From contig NC_065875.1 in the NCBI RefSeq assembly GCF_933775445.1, forward strand, positions 20,211,555-20,275,554: 64,000 nt of DNA, given 5' to 3'. The DNA comes from Argentina anserina. Its lineage: Eukaryota > Streptophyta > Magnoliopsida > Rosales > Rosaceae. Of this stretch, positions 11,725 to 23,690 are shown piece after piece (positions within the stretch are counted from its first letter, which is position 1; each line of letters opens with the position of its first letter). The notes beneath the pieces were generated by a model that saw nothing but the letters and a program-made list of their open reading frames with translations, searched no databases and was not told the origin of the DNA. The position numbers were made by a program, and so were the translations under genes.

Positions 11725-12575
11725 TGGATAGATAACAGAAGTAGCCAGCCACACAGTTTGAAATGAATGACCTAGGTACACTCAAGTACTTCATGGGCAT
11801 TGAGGTAGCCAAGAGGAGTGAGAGTATTTATATGTGCTAGAGGAAGTACATCCTTGATCTACTAATATAGACATGTATGTTGGATTGTGCTCCAATTGAT
11901 ACACCTATTAAGTATAACCATCGATTAGCAGAGTATCCAGATCAGGTTTCTACTGACAAAACTCGTTATTGAATGCTAGTTAGCCAACAAATTATTTGTC
12001 ACATACCAGACCAGAAGTAGCATATGCAGTAAGTGTAGTGAGTCAGTTCATGCATAATCCAAGTGTGGATCATATGGATGCTGTTGTGGGGATTTTGGGT
12101 ACCTGAAGTCAGCTCCAGGAAAATGAGTAATGTTTTCTAATCACAACAATATCCTTGAGGTTTGTGGCTTCATAGATGCAGATTGGGCTGAAAATATTAC
12201 ATATCAGAAGTCTACATCAGGATATTTTACCTTTGTAGGGGTAATCTTGTTATGTGGAAGAGTAAAAACAAAAGGTGGTAGCTCGATCTAGTGCTGAGGT
12301 AGAGTATAGAGGTATGGCTCATGGAGTGTGCGAGTTGTTGTGGCTTAAAAATTTGCTACAAGATTAGGAGTTAAGCCTAAGTGTGTCATGCAGTTGTATT
12401 GTGACAACAAAAAAACTATTGACATTTCACAGAATCTCATACAGCATGATTGTACGAAACATGTGGAGGTTGATCGTCACTTTATAAAGGAAAAACTAGA
12501 TGTTAAGATCATTAGCTTTCTTTTTGTTCCTACAAAAGAACAACTTGCTGATATACTCACAAAAATGAGTGTCTA
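11725..12575 (+). pseudogene. Ty1/copia pol relic (end of RT, RNase H)
   Basis: Translation in changing frames shows copia motifs: NDLGTLKYFMGIEVA near 11766, a CAPIDTPIK segment near 11888, and the RNase H end LYCDN (about 12391) through HVEVDRHFIKEKL to TKEQLADILTKMS (12526-12573). Many stops and frameshifts break the ORF. Only the C-terminal half of pol remains, directly against the CACTA end at 11715, so the 5' part of this copia element has been separated or lost. Confidence 0.85.
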
Positions 12576-12641
12576 ATATTTTTTATGACTCACTTAGAAA
12601 GTTGGACATAGTTAATATGTATACACCAACTTGAGGAAGAG

Positions 12642-12830
12642 TGTTAGTGTGAGTCATGATATAGTATTAGGAATGTGAATATTATAACTTAGTACTTATC
12701 AATTGTAGAGTATAGACGTATGTCAATTGTATTTTTCTACTTTTCTATATATAGCCTTCATTATGAGAAGAATAAATCATCAGTTATTCATCCTATTATA
12801 TTTGACTTTTCACTCATCATTCATCATTAT
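12642..12830 (+). repeat. Copia 3' LTR (approximate end)
   Basis: After the RNase H stop a polypurine-like run (ttgaggaagag) precedes TGTTAGTGTGAGTC, a usual copia LTR start. A TATA-like ctatatatag lies near 12745. The 3' end is not certain; sequence loses LTR character near 12830. Confidence 0.6.
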
Positions 12831-13885
12831 TTTTTGTTTTGTGGTCCCTAGGTCATCCACTCTCATACATAAAATTTCCAAATTATAAACAAATTGTTCA
12901 AGGTACACTCCAATTCGAATGTTGTAGATTAGTATGTACCACAAAACATACTTCGTTTCAACTTTGAAAATTAATCCGAACGAATCTTACTTCATTGCAA
13001 TTACGACAATGAGCCCACCTCTAAATCTAGTGAACATGACTATCCGGCCACCGTGGACAAAACTACTAGCGGAAAATGGGAACCTACGTGCACTGCTTCC
13101 ACCAATTTAAGATAACTCTATGCATGCATGCAATACTTTTAGAATAATAGATGTGAAGATAAGATGATTGAGTTGGCATGGTAGCACTTATACGTTTACA
13201 AACATAAATGAAATACAAATGGGTTTTCCATCTTTCTCACACCATAATTGATGAAATACATAACAGGAATAGTATATAGAATTCAAATTACATACAATGG
13301 AAAAAGGAAATTCATTATTCTCAATATTTCTCAAAATGTCCATCCATAATATTTCCCTTCTGTCTTAACCAAATTAAACTTTGGCAATAGAAACAGACGC
13401 GGAGGCTAGCTCCCCGGAAGCCGCTAGCTGTTCACACCCGGCCCGTCAGGGTAATATACCAGTAGATCGTCGGCGGTGGTCGATGTCGACGATGGTGTTT
13501 GAGAATAAAAACGACGGAGGGTATTACAACAGTAATGCATGCCCCGCATGGAAAGATATCGTATGGTACTACACGTGTCACGCGACGAGTCTGTCCATCA
13601 CAAAAACCTTATCAAATTTCTATTCATCAAAGACAAGATTTGTGTCTTTCACTGCGAAAACGTGCATACCAGCAACAAAGAAATTCTTTGTATTTATGTC
13701 ATCCACTTGAAACGGAGTTGAAAAATCTCTCCCCAAATCTTTGTAACCTTCTTCATTTCCCTTCTCTTGAAACCAAACAAAAAAAAAACACACACACACA
13801 CAACCTTCTTCTCGCTCATCATTTAATTTTCAGCTCTAATAATCTCAGAGATCGTCCTTCATCTTGGTTATATCATATGATCGAG
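12831..13885. promoter_or_regulatory. Upstream region and 5' leader of the IRX15-like gene
   Basis: No separate gene is recognised. ORFs that start at 13381 and 13499 run into the IRX15-like frame but have no family similarity before 13877, so I treat them as leader. A CA microsatellite (13788-13802) lies in the presumed 5' UTR. Confidence 0.5.
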
Positions 13886-14704
13886 ATGAAGAATCTGATA
13901 AACCTAAAGAGCTTGCTGGTCGCCGTTTTGATCTTTTTCCTCGGCGCCGTGTTGTTTATGTCCAGCCTCACCGGAACAGGGACCTCCTTCCTCTGCTCCC
14001 TCCCTAATTTCATTGATGATTACAACCCCACGGCGGCTCAGGTCCAGGCGGTGTTCCATTACGCAACGTCCCATACGACCCCACAGCAATCGCGCGCCGA
14101 GATCAGCGTCTCCTTCGAGGTCCTCAAATCGCGGGCGCCGTGCAATTTTCTCGTCTTCGGTCTCGGCCACGACTCGCTCATGTGGACCACGTTCAACCCA
14201 CGTGGCACGACGCTGTTCCTCGAGGAGGATCCTAAGTGGGTCCAGACCGTCCTCAAGGACGCGCCGGAGCTTCGGGCCGAGACCGTGAACTACCGAACGC
14301 AGCTGAAGCAGGCGGACGAGCTGCTCGGCCTGTACAAGTTTGAACCGGCGTGCAAGCCGTCGGTGGCTGTCATACGTGGCAATGAGCGGTGCAAGCTGGC
14401 GCTGAGCAATCTGCCGGAGGAGGTGTACGAGAAGGAGTGGGACTTGATCATGATCGACGCGCCGCGGGGTTATTTTCCGGAGGCGCCGGGTAGGATGGCG
14501 GCGATATTCTCGGCGGCGGTAATGGCCAGGAGGAGGCGGGGGTCAGGTGCTACGCATGTGTTCTTGCACGACGTGGACAGGAAGGTGGAGAAGGCTTTTG
14601 CGGAGGAGTTTCTATGCCGGAAGTATCTTGTTAAGGCCGTCGGGAGGCTCTGGCATTTTGAGATTCCCTCCGCCGATAACGCCACCGACGCAAGTTTTTG
14701 CTAA
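13886..14704 (+). CDS. IRX15L: IRX15-like xylan biosynthesis protein (DUF579)
   Basis: A Golgi membrane protein of the DUF579 family, whose IRX15/IRX15-LIKE members are needed for normal glucuronoxylan in secondary cell walls; the biochemical role of this clade is less clear than that of the related GXM methyltransferases. The intronless frame gives 272 aa from ATG 13886 (275 aa from 13877). A signal-anchor helix (LLVAVLIFFLGAVLFM) lies near residues 10-28. Family motifs are CNFLVFGLGHDSLMW near residue 90, FLEEDPKWVQTVLKDAP near 112, LIMIDAPRGYFPEAPGRMA near 190 and HVFLHDVDRKVEKAFAEEF near 224. The wording of these blocks matches IRX15 better than GXM. It is somewhat shorter than the roughly 315 aa typical of Arabidopsis IRX15, mostly at the N-terminal side. 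Codons are GC-rich compared with the surroundings, as is usual for intronless plant genes. Confidence 0.9.
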   Translation: MKNLINLKSLLVAVLIFFLGAVLFMSSLTGTGTSFLCSLPNFIDDYNPTAAQVQAVFHYATSHTTPQQSRAEISVSFEVLKSRAPCNFLVFGLGHDSLMWTTFNPRGTTLFLEEDPKWVQTVLKDAPELRAETVNYRTQLKQADELLGLYKFEPACKPSVAVIRGNERCKLALSNLPEEVYEKEWDLIMIDAPRGYFPEAPGRMAAIFSAAVMARRRRGSGATHVFLHDVDRKVEKAFAEEFLCRKYLVKAVGRLWHFEIPSADNATDASFC

Positions 14705-14786
14705 AATGCGGCAAAGGCAGAGCTATGTATACTCCAGCTGTAGTGGTTTTTTTACCTGTGTTAGAACTTGGAGTTAAAACAAAAGT

Positions 14787-14792
14787 AATAAA
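14787..14792 (+). terminator. AATAAA polyadenylation signal
   Basis: A canonical aataaa lies 83 bases after the IRX15-like stop codon and is the best near-upstream element for 3' end formation. Confidence 0.5.
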
Positions 14793-14829
14793 GGAAACAG
14801 TAACGGCGTAGTCATTGTGAGACAGATAG

Positions 14830-15690
14830 GTCATGGTTTTAGCCTTTTAGGTTAATGAGACACAGAGAGAGTGAGAGATTATTACAGTATGTATTATCCG
14901 ATCCGGTGAAGGTAATTTAAATTATGATACCGAAAGTCGAACTCTTTATAAAATGGTCGACTGGTGAATATATTATATTTGCTTCAAAACTTGGAGCCTT
15001 GGAGGTTCGATGTTCCTTGATTGATAGGATTAGTCTTTGTAATTAATCGTGTTTGACTTGTTAGGCCACTACTAGGAAAGCAAAAAAATAATTAACACAA
15101 CGATCTAAAGTCACAAACGTTTGAGAGAAAGGCCTGAGAGAAATACCAATAAAGAAGTGTGGAAAAGAAAACTTAGGACGTTGAAACTAGCTTGATTCCA
15201 ATCCTTCGGAGCGAGGTTACATTCCACTGGTACGTTTTATGTTTGATTTTTTTTTTTGGCTCAATGCATATGATGTTATGAACAGGGAAGATGACAAGAG
15301 TTTCCTGGACTCGATCTGAGGCAAATCCGATGAGATAATTAGAATCAATAGAATGGCATACAATATAAATTTAACCTTATTACTAGGAAGTACGTCACTG
15401 TACATGCGTATATAAATTCAATATACAACGGTATCTTGGTTTATACTAGACTTTTGAGAGATGAATCGAACCTAATTGCCGTTGATTCGCGATCTATAAA
15501 TTTTCCTGCGGAAATACATACCTAAGAGTTGTGTGACATGTATGTGTCCGTCGTAAGTTTTTCAGAATTAAGGTTGTAGGTATGCTTTAACGATGGTGTT
15601 GTGACCTAACCAAACTCACTACTAAAACTGGTTAAAAAAAGATTATGAAACATTTGTACTTCTAAGTTTAAAAAAACTTCACTAAAATTA
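14830..15690. other. Intergenic, no gene recognised
   Basis: AT-rich DNA without recognisable coding, RNA or transposon ends. The short minus-strand ORF near 15217-15405 has no family features. Confidence 0.6.
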
Positions 15691-15695
15691 GGGAA

Positions 15696-16016
15696 AATTC
15701 TATGGTGCAGCACTGTATGCATGCAGCGCTCATAATCCACCGTCCATATACTCCACGGGCCCCACATTTATTTCAAGACATCCTCTATCCACCGTCTGAT
15801 TCGGTATATATGGTATGCAGCGCTGCACCACATACAAAATTCTAATATTAGTTCTTTATACTTTTGCGGATTCGTCTATGGTGCAGCGCTGCATACTATA
15901 CATATCGAATCAGACAGTAGATAGAGGGTGTCTTTAAATGTACGTGGGGCCCGTGGAGTGTATGAATGGTAGATTATAAATATGTATAGTATGCAGTGCT
16001 ACACCATAGAATTTCT
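15696..16016. repeat. Two inverted MITE copies forming a large hairpin
   Basis: Copy A (about 15696-15842) and copy B (about 15872-16016) are reverse complements of each other with roughly 10-15 % differences. Each copy itself has terminal inverted repeats built on ctatggtgcagcgctgcat. The middle reads gggccccac...gtctgattcg in A and its complement in B. The spacer is about 30 bases. RNA from either strand would fold into a stem of about 145 bp. Confidence 0.85.
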
Positions 16017-18000
16017 CATACTTTTACTGGCTTTCAAAATATTCTCCTAAAATGCATGCTTTTTACTGTTTGTTTCCAAATCATCATAAACGTCTCATAA
16101 TTCCTTGCTCTCTGGAACTGTAAAAATAACCTCGAATTTTTATTAATAGAGATGACACACCGGAGTTGTCGACTGGAGACTTTTGAGAGGTGATGATGGT
16201 GACAGCCGTGATAATGGTGCTGGTGGAACCATTATTGATTTGGAAATGTTCGCGCCTAAATAGCATGCCTCATTTGCAATTGAATTATTGATGTTTCATT
16301 ATTGAAGCTCTTGTTGTATTCGTAACAGATTTCAGATTTGAGTCATTTGACACGGGACTGCATTTGTTTTTTTGAACGGATAATTAGTGCGGCTAACCTC
16401 AAGTTTTTATTAATTAAATTATCGAATACAAATAGGGACGTGATAGGCATTAACTGAAACGTCTATAATAAGTTCTGTAAAACATCATCGTTAGTATAGA
16501 ATAAGCAGAGATCGTTCTTTTTGGAGAATTGAAGGGAACTCTAAACTTTTAGTGTTAACAAATAATGAAGGTTTTGAGATTAATTATTAACTACTAAAAT
16601 AAAACCTAAATTACTATTTACATGATCGACTTATCTTTAAGAAAATTAAACCAAATTTACTATTACACCACAAAATTACAAGTTTGAACCTATCATACAT
16701 TCTAATTCGACAAATTACATACTTTTTAGACACTAATACAATTAGAGCCTTAGGGGATCATCTAATCATGCAAGATTTCAATTACCATTTAGATTGACTT
16801 AGGGCCCAATCTAAATTTGCATGCAATCGAATTCAATAACACTTAGAGTATAAATCAAATAAGATTATATTTAAGCACTAAATATTTGTTGGAGACATGT
16901 TTCATGTGTGGCGTCACACACCATGGTTTCACATGCAAATTTTCAGAATTTTTACCACTTTTAATCAACAAACCGAACCTACTTAGGGCATGATTCGATT
17001 TGTGTCAATATGGTTAATGAATCTAGCATTCAAACACAATCTTAGGGACTGCATCCAAACACTAAATTCATATGCACATAATTGAAAATTATCTAAAAGT
17101 ATGAGAAAAATTATTAGAACACAACAATAGATATACAAACTTCAATAATTATAAGAACATATATTCGGCATAGTCGCAAAAACATATCAAATACAATCTG
17201 AAAATTCTAAAACAAATACAAAACCAATATTTCCACATAAATAACAACTTACAATCTTCATAGACAAAGAATTGTAGATTAACACAAATAGACGAAGCCA
17301 TAGAGATGAGTTGCGAGAATCACACGTTGTAGGAACCTTTGAGGTGTGTCTTCAATGGTCAAACTCGGTGGAGATGATGATAGTTTTGGGGTGGACAGCT
17401 TGACTAATTTGTGATGGAAGTTTATGGTGGTGTTTTGGTAGAGCTTTGACTCTTGAATGCTAATGAGAAGTGATGATATTTGAGAGGTGAAACCATGTAT
17501 ATATAGAGTAAAGATGGATGGATTGAAATTGCTTTTTTCTTCCTATAATAATGCCATACTTTATTCCATAAATCATGTCATGTTTTATTCCCTAAATCAT
17601 GTCATGTTTTATGCCTTTAATGATCATTTTCTATTTAATTGTTGCATGACTTGGCTCCATCTCTTTTTCTTTAATTATCTCTTCAATCCAGTCTGAAAAT
17701 AAGAAAATAAAATCATAAGTAAGAGATAATTAATTTCAAAACTTAACAAGGATTTCTAGTCAAACTAGGACTCTAGACCAATTATGCGTTTTTAACTCAT
17801 GTAAGCACAAAAATGTATCCAATACCACTCAAGACTCTTATTACGACTCAATGACTCAATAGTACAACAATAAGGGCTCATCAAAGTACAAATTGAGGTA
17901 AAAACATGTTAAGAACGTCGCAGAAAGTGCTTCTATCAGGACGTGAAGTCTAAACACCAGATTACAAATATCAGACATAATATCAAAGATCTCTACAAAC
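16017..18000 (-). other. Repeat-like AT-rich region, perhaps a minus-strand LTR or leader
   Basis: No gene is seen. On the minus strand a TATA box (tctatatatacatgg, about 17495-17510) is followed by a pyrimidine-rich leader and then a long AT-rich tract with no ORF. This promoter-plus-leader layout would suit the U3/R of a large non-autonomous LTR element, but I found no paired LTR. A short direct repeat around aaatcatgtcatgttttatt (17570 and 17594) lies upstream of the TATA. Confidence 0.3.
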
Positions 18001-18990
18001 AATTATTCAACAAAGCACCAACTAGTAAAAAATATTACCCTCATGGCGACTATTTGCTTTAAAACAATGGTGACATATAGAATGAGAGAACAATAGATAT
18101 GAGACCCTAACAATAATGAAGCATCATATACATATCTTAATATCCAATACATCAACTCTCCAACTATGTTTCTGCTAGAAGATCAATCTGACGACATTTA
18201 GTATCACCATGTCACTAGGCGGCAATAACCATTTGACGCAGCAAGGAACTCGCCGCCTACCTAGAGCAGACACAAACAGTGCACACACGGACATGAAGCC
18301 CGACTCTCCCTACGAAACTTTTGTAGGGAATTATTACTCGCAAAATGCGTAGAACAAACAAACAAATAAAAATTGACAAAATAATGAAATAATTAACAAC
18401 TTGAGTAAGACCTACAAAGTGAGCCCAAACCCATACTCTAGCTCATAGTGGGCCCACTGTCAGTAACCAAGCCCAAACCTCCACACCATCTCGGCCACTA
18501 GCCTTCCCGGCCGAAGAAACCTGCTGCATCACAACGCCACGCCGCCACCAATGACGCCTCCCCAATATCGGATGAAACCAAGCCACTTACAGCTAGCCAA
18601 AGCAAGGAACCTTTCCACTTGAAACCAAATATGTCATCTCTAAAGGCCGTCCAACCCAACCGGCTCCTGACTCACTCCGCCTAGCCAATAATTCTGGCCG
18701 GCCAATCTAACAATTGTCGATCCACCCAAGTGTAAGATCGTCTTGCTCCGATGCATTGTGTCCACCGGTCTCATTGTCGAACTAAGGGAACACCAGACGC
18801 CAGTTGATCTGAAAGTTGAAACTCGAGGTAACTCTAGACAACAAAACACCCATCCGGCCTCTCCCATCCGTCTTAGGCTATAGGCCAGAGGCAGTCGCCA
18901 GTGATAGACGAAGCCTGACAAGTACAAGGATCAAAGGTGGCGTCCTCTAGGGTTTTTCTCTAGAGACCTATTTTTCCTCTCTATCATCTG
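18001..18990 (-). other. Unclassified GC-richer block, possible LINE 5' relic
   Basis: On the minus strand the block begins after an A-rich run near 18995 with a leader containing aaaaccctag and an ORF at 18640-18927 of 95 codons without recognisable domains. A small hairpin ccctac...gtaggg lies at about 18317-18337. GC content is higher than in the flanks. I cannot assign it; a non-LTR element leader is one option. Confidence 0.25.
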
Positions 18991-19369
18991 TTTTTTTTAA
19001 AGCTCTTGGGACTGCATTTGTGCACAAGGAATAAAATATCGGCTAGAACAAAAATATCAAGGATCCGAAAATTAGAAATTTTGGGGAAATTTGGATTTTA
19101 AAAAATAATTAAGTACATTGATGAAGATTTATATAAAAACATGGAAATTTTGAATGAAACTTTGAGAAATGTTTATTTGATCAATTATCTATTGTATGTC
19201 ATGAGAAATTATTATATAACTATTAATTTATAATGAGTTATAGTAATTTGAGGTGAAATAATCGTCTAGCATTATTAAAAATATACTTAATATATATATA
19301 TATATATATTTATCTAAGGGGATGCTAGCTCATCACGTCTTATTTACATATGATACATTAAATGTGAAA

Positions 19370-19720
19370 TTACATGAGTGATTTAGAACCACATAAAAGA
19401 TCTATGATGTATAAAATTTTCACTATCTTCATCATGTCTTTGAGTAATATCTTAAGTATATTGTGAAGAATAGTCATTAAATGATACATTCCCTTTCTAA
19501 TTTTGCATGTACTGTGACTTATATGCCAACCATATGAGTCGTGAGTGATTGATTGTGGGTTGTGATACTGGTAGTTCCCGTTTAGATCAAGCATTTCTCG
19601 ACTTTGACTATAACCATAGCTTTGTGAAGATTGTGTTCCTATGTTTTCACTTGATTGCATCTCATTAGAGAATAAATATGGTGGATAAGACATGTTGAAT
19701 TTTCTCCATAAGGGTAAGAT
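19370..19720 (-). pseudogene. Decayed coding relic, possibly a transposase C-terminal tail
   Basis: The minus strand encodes YPPYLFSNEMQSSENIGTQS and a Gln/Ser/Tyr-rich stretch up to about 19530, then changes frame and ends with an acidic-aromatic tail (DEDSENFIHHRSFMWF) near 19390. Ser/Gln/Tyr-rich tails ending in aromatic residues occur in plant hAT-type transposases, but no catalytic or zinc-finger part is present here. The assignment is weak. Confidence 0.25.
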
Positions 19721-21178
19721 CCATTATTGCTTCCTCCTAGACCAAAGGGGTTCGATTCCCTTCAACAACCAGTTCAGTTTTATTTAAATTTTAGGTGAAT
19801 GTTGGAACATGGAAAGCAATATATAATAAAAAGAGTCATATATAACAATAAGTTGGTGTAGTAAAGTTGACTATAACTTTGTGCTTGAAAAATGATGAAT
19901 CAGAAGTTTGATTCTCCTAACCAGTGATTTTTTTATTTTATTTGAAGTTGGCTTGACACGTAGCGATATTATGAAAATAACGGGAAATTTTGAAATTTCC
20001 GTTGAAAAATGCTTGGTATGTAACGGATATATATCCATATGATGAAAAATGTAAATTTTCACGGAAATATCGAGAAAATTATAAATATTTTAGTCTTTAT
20101 TTATGTGTTGCTAGCTTTGCTGTCACACAACCATTTGGTGCTTATATCCTTTTAGATGGGTCTGCATTTCTGTACTCTACAATATCTTCTTTCAACAAAT
20201 GGGGAGGCTATTCCGAACTTCGTTATCTAAATCAATATAGTTTATGATAGTTAACATCCAATTCCGATTTGCATTGAAAATGATAGAATTTCTGATCTAG
20301 TCTAAACCAGCTTCAAGAGCAGTGGTTGCCATTTTCACAAGTTTATCAATTCAAGGTTATTAGGATGATGAATTCAAGTATCCCTCTGTGTGACTGTGTC
20401 ATCACACCTTTAAGTATCATAGTCTATCGTGAAGGTAGTTTTACCTAATTGTAGCTAAATTTGGGTATTTAATTACTTAATTTGGATAGATTTTAGCATA
20501 CGCTATTACGTTGATGTCTGTTTTCTCATATAGTATCAAACTATCAATAGATATAATGAATTCGATCGACAAATTTATATATTTAACTGGCTAATTTGGA
20601 TTCAGCTTAAAATCTACAAGATTGTAAACAGCTTTTCCTTTCTTTGTAAGACCCCTAAGTAGGTACATGACACCATTAAGGAACCCAAGCCTGCTTGTTC
20701 CCTCAGAAAGATCGAGATTCGAGAATAGGTGATCGACCAATATCACATCATTCACATGATTTGATTCAGTATTTCAGCTCACTCCTCATACATTATTATA
20801 TTTTCTAGTCATGAACAAAATTAAGGTTAATTTAGGTCCTGATTGAGAATTTTGACAAAGAACCCACCAATTTGACTGTTGCAAACAAAAGTTGGTCATG
20901 GAAGCAAGTAAGCAACAGTTCTAGATTTCTAGAGTATAAAACCAAACATTATTAATTATATTATTTATATATTCACAAATCACAATCAAAGAGAAATACA
21001 TGATCATTGCAAAGACTGTTAGGTTTTCAATTAAAATATTAGTAGGAAAAGTAATATACTGTGTGCTCCATTTAGAACAGAAATAAATACAATCCCATTT
21101 ACCAGGAGCCAAATAACAGTTTACAGGAACCAGGAAAACAAAATTACAAGCAGTTTTCATGTTTCACCAGTTATGTAT
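19721..21178. other. Intergenic, AT-rich, no gene recognised
   Basis: It contains the gaaaatttt/aaattttc-rich sequence typical of degenerate plant repeats (19060-19150 and 19975-20080) and no supported gene. The plus-strand ORF at 19990-20247 shows no family features. Confidence 0.5.
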
Positions 21179-23690
21179 TTAGGCTGGAGGTGCCATAGTA
21201 TCAAATGTTTTTCTCCTAACCAATAAGCAAGTGATACTAGATGGCTGGGAATGTGTATTTTTGAGGGTGCATAGAACAAAATCCGGGCGATACATCGCAA
21301 GCACTAGCCGGTCATCCCCTAAATTCAGACCAGTTGCATCAAGAAGAACATGCCATGAATTCCTATGCACGGAGTATTTAGTCCCGTTGACTGTGGCTGG
21401 ATAGGAGAATAGTCCCTTTGGACTATGCTTGCATTTTCTCCTAAAATACTGGCTAAGTTGTGACCCTTTTATCCTCAAATCCAACCAAGTTTCTGGAGCT
21501 CATATGACCCTTGCTTCTTTTTTTATGGCAAGATATATGGCTGAGCCTTCAGAAGAAATATTGATCGCCACCACAACTGATGAGAAAAAAAATAGACATT
21601 ACTTGTACCATGCATCACATAGTTTTGTGCATTCAATTCTGCTTAATGCATATGTACTGCATTACATATTAGTGATATTACCAGGACATGTTATATCAAC
21701 TGAAGATTATGTGTTCTCACAGTAGTTGTTCTCCTCTCAAACAGTGGACTCACAAGTCTCTCGGCCAACATAACCAACGTGTGCATCATCGGGTGAGTAC
21801 TGTACTTCCATCTCTTGATGGAAATTGTGATCTCTATTTTCAAAGTATTCAACAAAATCAACTGGAAAAAATGAAAAAGAATAAGATCATTCACAATCCA
21901 GAAACAAGCACAACCATTTAAAAGAAATTCTACTGAACAAACATAAGAACTAGTAAAGAAGGGTATGTTTAAATTTCATCTACCTCCATTGGCAGATTCT
22001 CCACCAGCATGCACTCGGCAGTACCCTCCTCACAACACTGCAATACATTTGAAAAATTCAGACAAATGCCCAAGCAAACTTTTAATTGTTCTTTAACAGT
22101 TAAATGAGTACCTTATTCTCCTTGCAATCATCACTTAAAGCATCATGCCCCAGACAAGTCTCAGCAGTTTCATTAAGCAGCAAGTCATAATTTGTACTTA
22201 AAGTGGTTGTACTAACAGGCTGCACATTCTTCTTATGAGCCCCACCTGAAAGTTGGAAGATGACAATTTAAATCAGCACTGGGAAATGTTATATCATAAT
22301 AATGTCTAAGTGGAATTACGATCATCGACTCAAAATTCAAGAGTATCAGAAAGTAAGTAAACCATTATCAAGGAAGAGAATAATTATACCAATCAAACCG
22401 CAAAATAAGAAACAAAATGAGACCTTCGATAATTGCCAGTATTGAAACCATCATACACAGTGGCATAACATATCATATCTAATCACCGTGTTTTTATTTC
22501 TTGGGCCTTATGTAATGAATAATTCCACAACTAAATGGACTCTTCTCCTAGTACTAACCAATAACCAACCCCAATTTACAGAAATCCTAGTAAAAATAGA
22601 CACGACCAAAGCATTCAATTTCCTTTGCAATTTTTTTTTCTCCTAGAATATACTCGGCAAGTGTTCCATAACCCAAAAGTTCAACCACTTTACACTATAT
22701 GAAACATAAATGTGCTGGGATATATACTAATTATGAATTCTTCGCTAAAGAAAAAGAGGTTGAGTAGGAGGACCATAAACAGAATGTCTAGGTGCACACA
22801 ACCAAAAAAAATATATTAAAGGGTGCCACATTAGTACAAAATGCATCGTAGGAGCATGAAAAAACTTATCCAATATTTTTGGCAACTTACAGACTCTCTG
22901 CTTTCTAGAGGAAGATGTAATCATATCGGTAACTTTGGTATCCAATACTTGGGACTGGTATGCTCTCTCGAAGCAGTTCTCGCAGAAATTTTCTTCCTTG
23001 TTTGCATTTCAACCTTGAACAAACGTAATCCTGAGAAGTCTGCAAATACCAACTCCTGGTTAGATCCAGTTACACATCCAAGCTTCCAAATTTCATAACC
23101 AGCATCCTATCTATAATCCACGAGTCCATGAAAAACTATACAAGCCAATACACAAATTATAAGCAAGACAAATCATGACTGAGAGCTAGGGACGACCAAA
23201 TGATGATACGAAAACCAGTCACATAATGGAAATTGATAACCAGAATACCATTAAACTGAGTTCAATTAAATGGCAGAAACCGTAAATGCTACATTTGGAA
23301 AATAACAACCTCCTGGTGACCAATTTCAGCTCAAAACCCTAGAATCCTACTATCAAAGCTACAAGGCTTGGACTCGGGAAGCAACTTATCTTCAATTCGC
23401 ATGCACATAACACCATTCCCCCAAAATTAAACCACTTGAAACCCTGGAATCTAGCTCGGAGAAACAAAACCACTACCAAAACTTTAACTCAATCAAAAAC
23501 CAAAGCCACAACACGAATTCCAGAATCCCTACCTGAACTGAAATTCCAAACAGAAGGAGCGGCGGGGCACGGTTGTTCCCGGCGAACGGAGAACTGATAA
23601 AAAGATCGGGGCTTTGTGTGGAAGATGTAAGCAGAAACGAAACCCTAATTTTGATTCTCAGTTTTCCCTCCAAGGTGTTGTGGTGTTGAA
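21179..23690 (-). CDS. Multi-exon gene of unknown function, possibly broken
   Basis: I do not recognise the family. Minus-strand exons by splice consensus are: leader 23690-23533 (donor caggtaggg); 23039-22891, with CENCFERAYQSQVLDTKV and donor ctgtaagt; 22245-22112, 44 codons, phase 1 joining correctly; 22037-21984, with TAECMLVENLPME and donor gaggtag; 21861 to about 21733, acidic, VEYFENRDHNFHQEMEVQYS and a strong gtgagt donor; and a last exon from about 21584 (after ttctcatcag) to the stop at 21179, encoding VVAINISSEGSAIYLAIKK and later NSWHVLLDATGLNLGDDRL. Three oddities: no clean start Met upstream of CENC (a TGA is in frame), a phase mismatch between the fourth and fifth exons, and TGA near 21508 in the last exon. 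The gene may be a pseudogene or alternatively spliced. The last part weakly resembles a plant B3-type fold. Confidence 0.45.

Noticed and set aside
13499..13876. N-terminal extension of the IRX15-like frame
   Set aside because: The upstream ATG adds sequence without family similarity through a CA repeat; the membrane anchor of the family starts just after 13886.
19660..19790. Perfect RNA polymerase III box B (ggttcgattcc at 19747-19757) suggesting a tRNA or SINE
   Set aside because: No tRNA cloverleaf, no convincing box A at proper distance and no SINE tail or duplication.
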